The translations under genes were made by a program, and so were the position numbers. A DNA stretch of 64,000 bases from Phorcus lineatus (lineage: Eukaryota; Mollusca; Gastropoda; Trochida; Trochidae), in the NCBI GenBank assembly GCA_921293015.1, contig OV121091.1:26706839-26770838 (forward strand), read 5' to 3'. Below the pieces are notes generated by a model. That model searched no databases, was not told the origin of the DNA, and saw nothing but the letters and a program-made list of their open reading frames with translations. Below, in pieces: positions 1-11,700 of this stretch. Position 1 is the first letter of the stretch; each line of letters opens with the position of its first letter.

Positions 1-274
1 TGCCATGTAACACTCTGTCACGTCAAACATACTCTTTATTACACCAAGGATACATACGTCCTCAGTTACACAAAAAACAACGACCAGTGCATGCAGCAAC
101 TGCACACTGTACTAACGTTGACCTCCCGTGTCGCTTGCATATTTCCTGGACGCAACAGAAGGAAAACTCTGTCGTGTACGGAAGGACGTCGTATCCCTGC
201 TGAGAGGCCGCTCTGATGTCTTCTCTGTGGCTGTCGCGTGCACTGATTCCGCATTGGGGCTGTGGCTTACGCCC

Positions 275-310
275 TTATAAACACTGCATTGCGCACATGC
301 TGTCAGTTGA
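275..310 (+). promoter_or_regulatory. TATA box and initiator of the CBM14 gene
   Basis: A TTATAAA box at about 275-281 lies about 29 bases before a TCAGTT initiator-like motif at 303-308. The start codon of the secreted CBM14 protein follows at 364. The spacing fits a focused TATA promoter with a short 5' UTR. A reverse CCAAT (ATTGG) lies at about 253. Confidence 0.5.
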
Positions 311-363
311 AGCATTGAAGCGACGTCGAAAAGCATACTGGAAGATTGACTAGTTTTATCAAG

Positions 364-1856
364 ATGTTTTTCAAAGCTTTATTGGCAGGTGAGTCGATAT
401 TTTCAATTGGAAAGGTTTGAAGGACCATTCATCCCTAGTTATAGCTGGTATTTCATATGTTCTTGCTGGACCATTGTAAGTGTTACTAAATCAAACGTAT
501 GGTCGACGTAAATGTCTCATTATTGTACACCAGAAATCTTATCTTATCTCATAGACAAGTAAACAAAATTACAAATTATGATATACATGTATGTTCATTA
601 AAATCAACTACCTATGACCTTCAGAAAAATTAAGGATACGAATAGATGCACGGATGGATGGACACTGACTCCACGCTTTACCACCCAATATGTCTGTTAG
701 TAACAAAACACTTTTGTAAGATATTTTCATTATAAACTAGAACTAAAAAAACGACAATGACCATAACTCTACATTATTGTTTTGCAGTTGCCATAGCAAC
801 AACCGCCGTGATAGCCCAAAACGATTCAGTCACCACGCCCTTCCAATGTTCAGCAGCCAATGGGACCGCCCCTGACAGTACGGATTCAACATGTCAGCGT
901 TATTGGTCCTGTGACAACTTCACTCTCAGTCTCCGCACATGCGCAGAGGGACAGGCGTATAACTGGTCGGCCAGTTCATGTGTAAGTGAAGCAGTTGCTT
1001 GTGAGTTCCAAAATGAAGTTTTCAACGAAACTATTTCAAACCAAACTGCGGCATCAAGACAGAGGCGAGCCGCGAGTAACGACACACCATCTTTCAAAGC
1101 AAGTGGTAGTACAAACGGCACTAAAGAAGACTCGGTCGATAAACTAGGTAAGTTTCAGAAAGTTTGGATCGATAGCAAGGTGTATGAAAGTTCCCTTTCT
1201 GCTTTTATGTACTGGGTGAAAACATCTTTATTATCTGTTTTTAACTTTGGATACTGTGGTGTGATACTATTTTGAAATGTGATTTTTTTTCGACATTGCA
1301 TGAACTTAGTGCTTCAAGTTAAGGGATATAATATATCAAGGAGTGCGACAACGTAACGTTACTGAAAGTCAGAATCTTAATACATTTTGTTTTTGGCATC
1401 GCAGGGGATTGCGTGTTCTTGTTTACACCATTAGGTCTGTCAATCAGATCATAGGGCAAAAAATTAAAAGAGCCTTCTTACCTCTAAAACATGTTGTCAA
1501 GTCTAGTTGCCTCTTCCTTAGTCCTAAAATTAAGCATGGTTCAGCACTGTGTTTTTTTATCTCATAAATTCATACCATTAATTCATATCAAAAATTAAAA
1601 GTGCAGTCACAAATAATTTGTCAGGGACTTGTATTATTCCATGCACAACGATGCAGTTGTTATTAACTTCGTTACGATGTTTGTATTTTGTTTTTATTCA
1701 GAGCCAATCACAGTCACCCTTGGAAAACAGATCTGCGCACACATTGGAAACAACATCCGGAACGTGGAGAGGGTTACAAATAACGCAATCACTCTTTTCA
1801 CGCATTGTGCATTTAATAGATGTGACGTAGAGCAAATCAGTTTCGTATGTCCATAG
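364..1856 (+). CDS. Secreted CBM14 (peritrophin-A) chitin-binding protein, three exons
   Basis: Exons are joined at 364-388, 788-1147 and 1702-1856 (179 aa); all junctions are GT-AG and the phases agree. Exon 1 plus the start of exon 2 make a signal peptide beginning MFFKALLAVAIATTAV. Residues 29-80 carry six cysteines spaced C-x14-C-x5-C-x9-C-x12-C-x6-C with YW before the third and GQAYN before the fifth, the pattern of CBM14 chitin-binding domains in cuticle, peritrophic and shell-matrix proteins. Several N-glycosylation sequons follow. RQRR at 99-102 is a furin-type site that would release a C-terminal part of about 77 residues with four cysteines (140, 164, 169, 178). The secreted CBM14 assignment is firm; the tissue role (immunity, shell, mucus) is unknown. 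The exon 1 start was chosen because it gives the signal peptide; an ATG at 757 lies in the intron. Confidence 0.85.
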
Positions 1857-2165
1857 ATATAAAGTTTAGATATTATGCTTTCATTCATGCTTTCGCTTTT
1901 GCTTATTATGTACTTAACTGTTACCATCATGTATGTTCATGTTGTATTTCTGCGAATCAGTATTCTTAATAATTTCCATCTTTCAAATTTGTAATCTTAA
2001 CTTTTTTTGTAACGTTTATTTAGCATACATCACTTTTCCAAGCTGAGAACTGGTTTCCTCTTACAAATACACTTAGCACTTGATAAATGTATGTCAAATA
2101 TCATGCTTATGTTGCGTCCCGTTGCTTTCATTTATATTCCTGCTTTATTTCAAATTTTATTTTTT

Positions 2166-2171
2166 AATAAA
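2166..2171 (+). terminator. Polyadenylation signal of the CBM14 gene
   Basis: AATAAA about 310 bases after the stop codon, followed by a GT-rich stretch (TTTGTGTTTGTTG), as expected for a cleavage site. Confidence 0.65.
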
Positions 2172-2229
2172 ATCATCGAAAAACTAGATTTGTGTTTGTT
2201 GTTCTGAGTTATCACTGAAACTTCAGTTA

Positions 2230-4940
2230 CGAAGTCGATGATGTTTACTTTGAAGACGGGAGCAGCAATGTCTGGAGCTCGTCTTGTGGTGTGTCTTCTA
2301 AATATTGACGACCCCAAGCTTACATCATTATTGCGGTGGCACGGCGAGCTTTGTGTAAGATTTGAAAAGAATCCAGTGAGTCAATTGTTCTTATAATTCA
2401 AGTACGTACGTACATAGGCTGCCGAGTGTAGCCTTTTGTAAGGGGAAAATAATTGGCTAATAAATACCGATGTGAACCTTGCAGCATTTAAACGATGTCA
2501 TAGGAAGTATCCGATTATTGTAAAAAGGGGTCGAGGGTATCCCAATTTTGTTGTACTACCTGGCTTAAAATAACCAATCGAAATCACTTCCATCCAGGAC
2601 ACCCTTCTGGCGAGAAGTTGACAAAATGGCGCTTGTCAGTCCTTTGCCTACTAGTATAGGGGACGGGTATATTATCTTAATCACGTGAATTTAGATACAA
2701 TCTTGGTCTAAAAACGACAAATATCTTACTCTACATATTTGAAATTGCTAGCAAGATTGGTGTCAGATAAAAAGACGCCAGTAAAGTTGAGGATTGGTAC
2801 CCTGCCACACCCATTATTGAAAGGGGGTCAAGACCCAATGTAAAAACAGATTTATCTGCAGTAAAGAAAGATATTATGAAAATATTTTCTTCCTGCGCCA
2901 ACAATTTTTATTGAATCGCCCTAACTATGCTGCCCTGACGAAAGAAACCAACAAAGGTGATAAATCTCGAAATTCGAGATTGCTCTAATTTGAGGTTTCT
3001 AGAAAACAAACGATTTGAGGGTGGAAACCCAGTCACGCATACTTGAATCAACAGCAAAGTAACCGAGTTTTCATCTCCAGATAGATGCTACAAATATCAG
3101 GAGAATCTTCATTGCATTATCGCAGTCCATCATAGCTGCCTTGGTTACAACCAAAGTAAGGTAAAGGGAATGTGGCCGGGCAAGGCCTATCTTACCAAGT
3201 CGTTTGGGCTGGCATAAGAATATGCAATGCATTGGAGGATTCAGTTTTGGATAAACTGCGTAAATATTGCATAAACAGAACGAATGCACAGAAACTGCTT
3301 AGCTCTCGATATTATTTACGATCCTCACTCAAGTGATCTACTTCGTAAGTTATTTAACAAATATTTACGTATTCAGGTATTAAAGTTGATATTAAAGGCC
3401 GGAAGTATTAAATGCAACGTTTCATTTAATCCGCAAGAACTACGATATCGGAAATATTTAAATTTTGCTTATAACCAGAAAAGCGGAAACGGCAGCCGCT
3501 TTGGTTGATCCAATAGCAATGCTCATGCTGTTATTAAAACGGTTAATTTACAACATTCCTTTCATAAAACAAACTTCATTCTTTGTTCACAGTTTAGAGT
3601 TAAGCTTATTTCAATAGCTGCACACAATACTAGTTCAGCCGTGTTCAACTGTCCATAATTTATCCGTTTTGTGCACAGCGAGCCATAGATTTGTTTATAT
3701 GTCCAAGCCGACGCTGTCTATACTTTTTCATTGTTGATTGCAGGTCAATTGTAAAGAATGTTTAGTATTTCATAGCATCGATAGAAAGCTAAAGTGAATG
3801 CGTAAGTCCTCGTAAACCTTAAAATAGCCAATTTAAACCGTAAAGGCGTGCAACAGTGCCTTTAAAATGTAAAATATAGAGCCATGGGTCAAAGATTTTA
3901 AGATTTCTTGAGCCAATGGTTTTGGAGAAGAAATAGTTTCAAATAAAAGGACAAACACATTCACCCCTATAACGTTAACATGACAACTTCATGTAGTTCG
4001 TTTTTGTAAAGATGTTCTTGTGTGAGTTATAAAATGTTCAAATGTTGCTGTACTTGGTGAGTGGGCGAAATTAGGTATATAGTGACACCCTCCAAAGAGT
4101 TCTCAATATTGGTTTAAATTATTAGAATATCAAGAAACGCGATATCCAAAGCAATGTTATATATACGATGTGTAAGCTAGAAACAGTAAGACGTAATACG
4201 TGGGCTTCAAATGTTAAAAAGATGCTATTCATGTACGAATTTGGTTTTGTATGGAAAGCTCAGGGTGTTGGCAACAAAAGTGATTTTTTTAGTAACTTTG
4301 TATATTAAGAATAAATGATTCTTGCGTATAAAGCATATTTGCCGACATTAATGACAGTTCTTCAGACCTATATTCTACCGTCAAACAGACCTTGTACACA
4401 TTACCTGACAACTATTGAATCCGAAGAATCACTTTGCTAATAGGTGCCCTATCAATAAGATAAATAAAAGATCAATAAAAGATACTGGAAGAGAAGGAAC
4501 ACCTACATATTAAAGATTGTAATCTTTGTAAAAATGATGTTAATTATTGATGAGCTACACTTTATTCAAATGTCCTTATTAGGAGTAAGTATATACCAGA
4601 CTAGCTGTTAATGTTTCTTACTTACAAAATATTTTACGTCAAAACTCGGAATCTTTCATCCTACTCGTGTTTAATAAGAAATTTCAATATTCTCTCAAAT
4701 ATAATAGTCTTAATTAGTATATATGTTTTGTACGTGGGTCTAAGGCCTTTAACTGATGTAAATTGAATTGAATCTAAATTATCAATAATTTTTTTGTCAC
4801 TAGATTTTTAGGAAAAATCAAAATGGTGAAGTTAAAAGACCGTTTAACAGATGCCATGTCATTAGCAAATCAGGCCTTTGAGAACATGATGAAAGCACTT
4901 TAATTTCAAATATTTTTAAATATAAAAACACAAGTTTGTA
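2230..4940. other. Intergenic sequence with no recognised gene
   Basis: AT-rich spacer between the CBM14 gene and the 3' end of RPL41. Only short open frames occur on either strand and none resembles a known protein. A small palindrome (TCTCGAAATTCGAGA) lies at about 2966. No RNA gene or complete transposon was recognised. Confidence 0.5.
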
Positions 4941-4949
4941 CAGACTACT

Positions 4950-4955
4950 TTTATT
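4950..4955 (-). terminator. Possible polyadenylation signal of RPL41
   Basis: The first AATAAA on the minus strand after the RPL41 stop (TTTATT on +). It would give a 3' UTR of about 700 bases, long for this gene; a nearer non-canonical signal is possible. Confidence 0.4.
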
Positions 4956-5096
4956 AAAAAATAAAAATCCTGTACATTTTTTTTCTCCCCGATGTAATTA
5001 CATAAACTAGTGTCAATGTTTCAGTCACACCACTAAACCAAAACAAGCTGCAGATAGAGGGATGTCATGCCTAGCAGATTGCCACGCATGGACATA

Positions 5097-5120
5097 ATCA
5101 TCATCATCATCATCATCATC
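5097..5120. repeat. (ATC)n microsatellite
   Basis: A run of about eight ATC units in the putative RPL41 3' UTR. On the plus strand it reads as poly-His in an open frame of about 100 codons without a start. Confidence 0.9.
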
Positions 5121-5656
5121 AGTATCACGAGAAGCCCTCTATCCACAAGGCCCAGTTACAAGCGATTAAGTTCCTCCTCCACCCAGGGGTTTATGCTGAA
5201 CCTGCAGGGTTGTCCCGCACGCTCTGGCACACTGAACTGTTCTTACTGTCCTTCACATGCATGTCAATCCACTTCATACATATCAAACATTTTCAATCTG
5301 CTTTCTGTGACCCAAGTGCTTACAGAGGTGGTGTTGCTGTGTTGTTGCCGATTCTGTTGTTGAATAGGTTGCTTGTAGACTGAAGCCGGCACTGGACCTG
5401 ATCAAAGTCTTGATCACCCCACAGCACCTAAATGCAAAGCCTGTGAGACGATATGCCACACGCTTTAACATATTCTTCTTCCTCTCTTTCTTCTTCTTTC
5501 TCTGCTTAACCTATCTGTTTCCAGACAGAAATGATATGGGTTCTTGGTGGTTGTGTTCAGGACCTAGTGATGTGACTGCCAATGAAGTGAGATGTAAGAG
5601 ATGAGGGGTGATCACTGACAGAAGTTTGTGCAGCCATCAGGGTCGGGAGGGAACAT

Positions 5657-8197
5657 CTACTTTGATCTGAAACATGTGTATATAAAATGTATTAAAAAAT
5701 TAAGATAAAAAAATCAATTTTAAGAATTGAGACGAGTTAAATTGTCAATCAAGTTAAATTTTGGAAGATGTAATTGAATCTCAAAATTCCCCTACCAGTT
5801 AATTACACAAATTTGAAAGTGCAAGTGAATCCTCAAAATTATTAAATTAAGTTAACAATTCTTTGACAGCGACTATAGGACCAATGCCCCAGTGTGTTTC
5901 ATTATTTTCAAGGCCATTAAAGTCTAGTAAAGTTATCTGCTTTATAATATGACCAAATTTTGCATACCTTGCCCTCATCTTCCTCCTTTTACGCTTGAGC
6001 CTTCGCATTCGCTTCTTTCTCCACTGAAATATAAACAAGAAGTTATAGAAACTGTCTTGAGTCAAAATAAAAATAATGATCAAAGACAAGGCACCTCAGT
6101 TCTAAGTTTTATATCACTCAAAATCATTCCGCTGAATTGCCATCATTGGTGCCAGGTTTATTTCAAGCCATTACCCATTAACTAAACCAATATGGGTTTA
6201 CAAATGTGCAAGTCATGGGAAGAAAATTAAATCCTTTTGTACTAAAATGTCAAATTTGTTTTTAATTACAGTGTAACACTATCTGCCACACTTAAAACAA
6301 ATATTTGTTAAAGATTCGAAATCCTGAACTTGGGGAGGTATATCAGACAAATCAGCTTTCAAATAATTATGTAAATCCCTTAAAATTAATTAATCGTAAA
6401 TATTCTGTTCAAAATGAAATATTTCAAAGTAATTACACTCAAACAAGTTGCAAAAACAAAGGGTTACCAGGGGATAGCAGAGACATTCACAATCAAGTTC
6501 TCGTAATTAGTAAGATGTAGCATACAGGGGAGACAACTCCTGTTAGGAGATATCACTTGTTTTCATTAATTGGCAAGGTTAAAATGAGTAAATTAAGTTT
6601 TTCCATAAAACATACTTGTGTAGTCAATTATAACACTATTTTAATTAAAAACAAATTATTTGACTTCTGTTATTTTAGGACTACACTTAGTGGAAATACA
6701 CATAAAAGCATAAATATTATATTTCAACATCTGTTTGGGATGCTCAAAAAAAAAGGTATCATACTTCGTAAACTTACATTTACTATACACATAATCTACT
6801 CTTTAAAATGGTTTAATTAGTATCAAATAGAAAGCAATTAGTTGACATACATATTTTCCTATGCAGTAGTTTGTGACAAATAAGAGAAAATTCTAAAGCA
6901 ATAATTTATGTTACGACATAGACACCTCAGTTAAAAGTGATATCACAAAGATCATTCCGCTGAATTGCCATCATTGGTGTCTCTGGAGAGCAATTCCAAA
7001 TTGATAGAAACAAGTTTGGGTTCAAATTAATTTGGTTAATTGCTTCTCGTAAAATATACTTCGATAGACGTTGACTTCATTTCAAGTAGATACATCAGGA
7101 AAGGAGAGACAAATTTAAGTGACAGTTCATTTCACAAAAACATGCAACGCCTCGAGTTATGATCAAATCTTTGCATCTTCATGTTTAAAATGTCAAATTT
7201 ATTATATTTAATTGTTTTCAATTTTTATCAAAAAACCACATAAATGTCAAAATTTTGAGTCATATTTACATGTGTAGGTTAAATAACCGAATCTGATGCC
7301 AACATGTTTCAAATATGTTTGAGTCATTAGCATGCATTATGGTCTGGTTTTGATCCCAAGTCACGACATAACCAGTTTGTTGTAACCATACTGAACCACT
7401 ATTGCTCAACCAAATAACACCATACATAAAGTTTGAGATTTGACCCTAACAACCACTGTGCCCAGCAAGTAAAAGACAAGCTAAATAAAAACAATATAAA
7501 ATGTTTTCAATCTAAATCATCTTGCATGTTTAATTTACAGATTGGAGAGGTGTCACATTGAACTATGAATAGTAGATTTGTTTCAATCAAAATGTGTTTT
7601 CGTTTGGTATTGAAAAATGTATTACAAACGAAAACCAAAAAAGCCTCCCCCCCCTCCCCAGTGCACATAATTTAAATAAGGAAAGCAAAAGATGTTAACT
7701 AGTAGATTAGCTTTAATATATTGCTACAGTTCACCTAAAAAAAAAAATTGGAAATCATATTCAGCATGGCGATTCAGTAAAATTGTTTTCTACAGAAATA
7801 ACTTTTAAACTGCATAGTCTGATGCGTTTGAATGGAATGTGCAGCCATGAAATTATTAACGTAAATTTCCTCAGAACAAATTATTAAGTAGACCTCAGCA
7901 GACGTTTTTGATTTCATTGGAAATCATAACGAGGAGATACCATCATTGATCTACCAAGATTTCCAAGTATTAAAGTTACATGAAAGTAACGATTTGAATT
8001 GCATAGCTGCTTTAAATGCAAAGAGTTGGTTGTGCAGCATGGTCAAAGTAACCTGAAAGCCTACAATTAAATTGAAGGTTTGTCATAGGTGGGAATTTTC
8101 ATTACACTAAGTCTTGCAAATGAGCAAGTGACCACGTTTGTCGATTACCACACTTAAGTATAGAATTATCAATTATTACTCGTACCTTGGCTCTCAT
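5657..8197 (-). CDS. RPL41: 60S ribosomal protein eL41 (25 aa)
   Basis: Coding exons on the minus strand are 8197-8186 (MRAK), 6023-5968 (WRKKRMRRLKRKRRKMRA plus two bases) and 5666-5657 (completing R, then S, K, stop). The product is 25 aa, the usual eL41 length, extremely rich in Arg and Lys and near-identical to animal eL41. All three introns have GT and AG ends: the two within the CDS, and one in the 5' UTR between a non-coding exon 8348-8319 and the start exon 8211-8186. Exon 8348 begins with a C followed by pyrimidines, the 5' TOP signature of translation-machinery mRNAs. The large intron hosts three snoRNA candidates, as ribosomal protein genes often do. The gene is divergent to TAF5. 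A gene this small is easily missed by gene finders. Confidence 0.95.
6090..6153 (-). ncRNA. C/D-box snoRNA candidate 1 (RPL41 intron)
   Basis: 64 nt on the minus strand. Terminal stem GGCACC/GGTGCC; box C-like AATGATGG (6147-6140); box D CTGA (6099-6096) directly before the 3' stem; internal C'-like GTGATAT. The 17-nt core CAATTCAGCGGAATGAT is identical to candidate 2, while the sequence before box D differs. Length, box positions and location in a ribosomal-protein intron on the sense strand all fit an intron-processed 2'-O-methylation guide. The last base of box C departs from the RTGATGA consensus. Confidence 0.75.
6921..6981 (-). ncRNA. C/D-box snoRNA candidate 2 (RPL41 intron)
   Basis: 61 nt, a diverged copy of candidate 1 in the same intron. 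Terminal stem GACACC/GGTGTC (extendable by one A-T pair), box C-like AATGATGG (6975-6968), box D CTGA (6930-6927), and a shared internal core followed by TGTGATAT. Relative to candidate 1 both sides of the stem changed together (GGCACC/GGTGCC), so pairing is preserved. Confidence 0.75.
7888..7954 (-). ncRNA. C/D-box snoRNA candidate 3 (RPL41 intron)
   Basis: 67 nt on the minus strand. Terminal stem GTAGATC/GGTCTAC (seven pairs including one G-U), box C-like AATGATGG (7947-7940), box D CTGA (7898-7895). Guide regions are unlike candidates 1 and 2, so it would have a different target. Same host intron and strand. Confidence 0.65.
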
Positions 8198-8318
8198 CTT
8201 CGAAGAGAAGTCTGAAATAAGAACATAACAGTTTATTAGGTAAACGACAAAACAAAATATTAAAGGATGGATTAGATTTTCGCGGATTGACAGTCACCCA
8301 AAATTCTACACACGTTAC

Positions 8319-8348
8319 CTTCTCAGATGCGTTGAGGGTAAGAGGAAG
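8319..8348 (-). promoter_or_regulatory. RPL41: RPL41 non-coding first exon with 5' TOP start
   Basis: The minus strand reads CTTCCTCTTACCCTC from 8348 and ends in GAGAAG before the donor GTAACG; it joins an acceptor TTATTTCAG before 8211. C-initiated pyrimidine tracts at the cap mark TOP mRNAs, whose translation is controlled through mTOR. The start site is inferred from the motif. Confidence 0.7.
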
Positions 8349-8758
8349 TTATCCTGCAGCTTATTTATCTCGTAGCCGACATGTAGTAGTTACCGCTCAA
8401 CTACTCGTTGGACATAGCCCATAATCATTGTTTTAGCCTATTTCATTTTATTCTTTTAGGATGAAAAACATTTATCAATTATAGAGAGATTAAAAGAATT
8501 AGAAAACTCTTTAATGTGCATACAATAATTAAATATAATCATTTTAGTACTTTATTCTTTCTATCTATTCTTATTTGTTGTAATCTAGTATCATTAAACT
8601 AAAACCAGAACGCTAATTCAATTCAATAACAAAATAAATTCATCTAAACATGTTTAGGGAATTTGCGTTTTTGAATTCAGCTATGAATATAAAGAACAAT
8701 TTTGTTTGAAGAAATTTTTGGAAGGATTTTGTCCGCGGTCACCGGAAGTCGGACGAAA
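8349..8758. promoter_or_regulatory. Divergent promoter region RPL41/TAF5
   Basis: About 410 bases separate the RPL41 cap site from the TAF5 start codon. Just before the TAF5 ATG is ACCGGAAGT (8741-8749), an ETS-family core, and the ATG itself lies in AAAATGGCGG (8757-8766), the YY1-type element common at start codons of housekeeping genes. No TATA box with correct spacing was seen for TAF5. Confidence 0.55.
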
Positions 8759-11700
8759 ATGGCGGACCCCCAAGCAAGTGGTTCCAGTTTGGGGGATGCC
8801 AAAGTTGATGCATCTGAAAAACAAACGCTACTTGCTGTTTTACAGTTTCTGAAAAAGCACAATTTGAAAGTGAGGAAGTTTTCTTTATATCCGCGTTCCA
8901 AAAGCCGTTCCTAGTCACAATTTGTTAAGATAATGTCTACTAGTGACTGCAGGCAGTTCGGATAAAAAACTTAGAATCATAGAAACCTTATTCTTTTACT
9001 CTTTCCTGATCGAAAAACAATTTATTAGAAGACAGTTAACCCTTTTCCGTGAAATTTGTTGGGGAAATGAACTTAATAGCCCTGAACAGTATGCACTAAT
9101 AGCTGTATGTTGTTTGATCTTCGGACAGTATCTAAGCACAACCTAGTTCAGATAATCTAAACTTCAGCTTATGTGCGAAGATTGCGCATCCGAAGTTTAG
9201 AGTCCGAAGCCTATTTTATCTGTAGCAGCTTCCTGACGATTTCGATCGGGAAGGGATTTGCCTTTTAAGTCAATAAAAAAAAAACTCCATCTATCTTCAA
9301 TCGACACATGAATGGAAAGATACAACCTTTGGCTAATATATCCAACCAGTTTTTCATCTTTCAATTTTCTTTTTTATTAAGTGGCCACGAATGCATCGCT
9401 AACCCCTACCAAAGATGGCGTCTGTCAATGTGTTCAAACACGGTGGGGGTAGTGGTGAATTCAATGCTGCTGAATAAAATTTTCTAAGATGTGACAGCAA
9501 TTGGATTTAATAGTCAAAGGTTTGAACTTTCCATTCGTGTGGCGATTGAAGTTAGATGTTTCATTTTTATTGACTTAGACTTTAAAATCCTTCCCGATCA
9601 AATTTGTTGGGAAGCTGCTACAGATAAAAAGGCTTGACGTTGACGTAGGAAGACGTCTAGCAAGTAGGACTAAGCCCCACCTCTATATTGGTACTCATAT
9701 CTGTATTAGGGGTGTCACGATACATAAGCCTCCCGATTCCATACCTATCACCTATGTTAGGATAGTGGTATGATAAGTATCTAGATTCATATTTGGCATA
9801 GGTAGTTGAAAGTTCTAATGTGCATCTCCTACTGTCAGAGAAAACTTGATCTTGATGACGTCATATAATGATATGCAATACTTTCCCACCCGTGGATATG
9901 TGCTTCCTGTTCACTGTTCGAATATGCGTCGTAGACATTTTGGGTGAATATTGTTAATCATCTAAATAAAAATCAAAAGTGTTGAAGCCCACCCATCCGA
10001 CAACTGTTGGTTCTAAACACAGCGAACACACAATTTTACGTGACACATTGGATTGAGGGTCAGGGTATCTTTAGGGGAATATATTTTTAAAATGGTGTAT
10101 CACACCATCATTATATGTCCTATTAAGAGCACCACAAACCAGCCACAGCATTAATAATTTTTCTAACTTCTTTGAATAGATATTTTGGGATAGGGACCAA
10201 CAATTGTTTACAAAACACAGCAAATCAGTTGATCGATAAAATTCCAAGGGGTTGTAAAATATTTCATTTTTATTTTCCTGGGTTTGAATCCCGCCAGGGG
10301 CTCAGCAACTTTGTCTGCAGAGGAGAACTTTTCTACACGCAGTATGGTTTGGGTGCAATGCTACACTGAATTTCAGCGCAGTAACACCCATGGTTCGCTA
10401 TTTCCAGCCAATTGTCGCAGGTTTCACTGCAATGCATAGCCATGATGGTGTTGCAGGCTTTCTCCCTGCCATAATACTAGCAGCCGGGGATATAAGTGAA
10501 ATAATCTTGAAAGCAGCTTTAAAACCCCATCTCACCTCACCTCACCATTTATGGCAAGTTTTATCTCTCTTGTTCTATTCTATAGATTGCGAAGACATCG
10601 CAGAAGAAATCCCTAGAAAAATGTTAAATGTACTGTACTAAAGACTATTGAAAAATTGGTACCAATTAGGCCATTATACATGAAATTTGAATTAAACGAA
10701 ATTTTTTACGACTCCCGGATTTTTATTGAAAACTGACTTGCTGTGCTTTGTTAAAAGTTCTTGGTACCATCCAATAATATCTCTTAAAAGAAAATAATAA
10801 AAAATTATTAATGTTGTCACTAGTTTGTGGGGCTCTTAATAGAACATATCATGATCATGTGATACACCATTTTCTAACATATATTCCCCTAAATTTACCC
10901 TGACCCTCACTTCACCTTTAAAAGAAATTTGGAACACTGGTGTAGGGTGAAACTACCAACCAAAGACATGCGTTCTGGACCATAACAACTTGTGATGTAA
11001 CGATTCATTGATAGATGGGCTTACTGGCTTAGACGATATATCAGAATATTTATATCGCGAGTCGATAAATCGATGTATCGCCGTAAGAGACAATGTGATT
11101 TGTTTGAAGAGGGGACACAAAATTAACCAAAAAAGGAAGTTTATTTCAAAATTACATTATATGATATTGATACCTTCAGTAAACCTCGCCTAATTCAATT
11201 TTTATTGTTTATATAATGACATTTACGATATCAAAACATACTCTGGTAATGATCTCTATGCATTGCCATAAGAGACAATGTATCCCAAATATGTTAACAT
11301 GATTTATTTCCAACAAAGAACTATGTAAGCTAAAAAGTATATTTTCTATTTTAGAGGTTACGGTGATTAGACAAACAGTCAAAATAAGATATCTCTTCAA
11401 TTTGGTCTGCAAATTCAGTTTCTTCGATATTGTGATATCCTTTCATATAATTTTCACAGGTTTGTAGCTAAGAAATAACATTGTTTTAAGTTTTATCAAT
11501 TCATCTTTAATAAAATAATCTTCTTGCAGTTTCATTAGCAAAACTTCTATCATATATTGTCTCACATAATAAAACTGGAATCTTGATAAATGATCTCAGC
11601 ACTGAGGCCATGAGACACAGATAAACAGGTATAATAACAACCCATTGAAAAGTCCTCTAAATGGTGTATCACATGATCATGATATATTGTATGAAGGGCA

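Noticed and set aside
66..336. Two overlapping minus-strand open frames and an AATAAA-like TTTATT at 35-40
   Set aside because: They overlap the promoter of the CBM14 gene, show no known motif and have no splice partners in the window.
2238..2396. 52-codon plus frame (MMFTLKTGAAMSGARLV...)
   Set aside because: Short, no recognised family, no signal peptide and no neighbouring exon.
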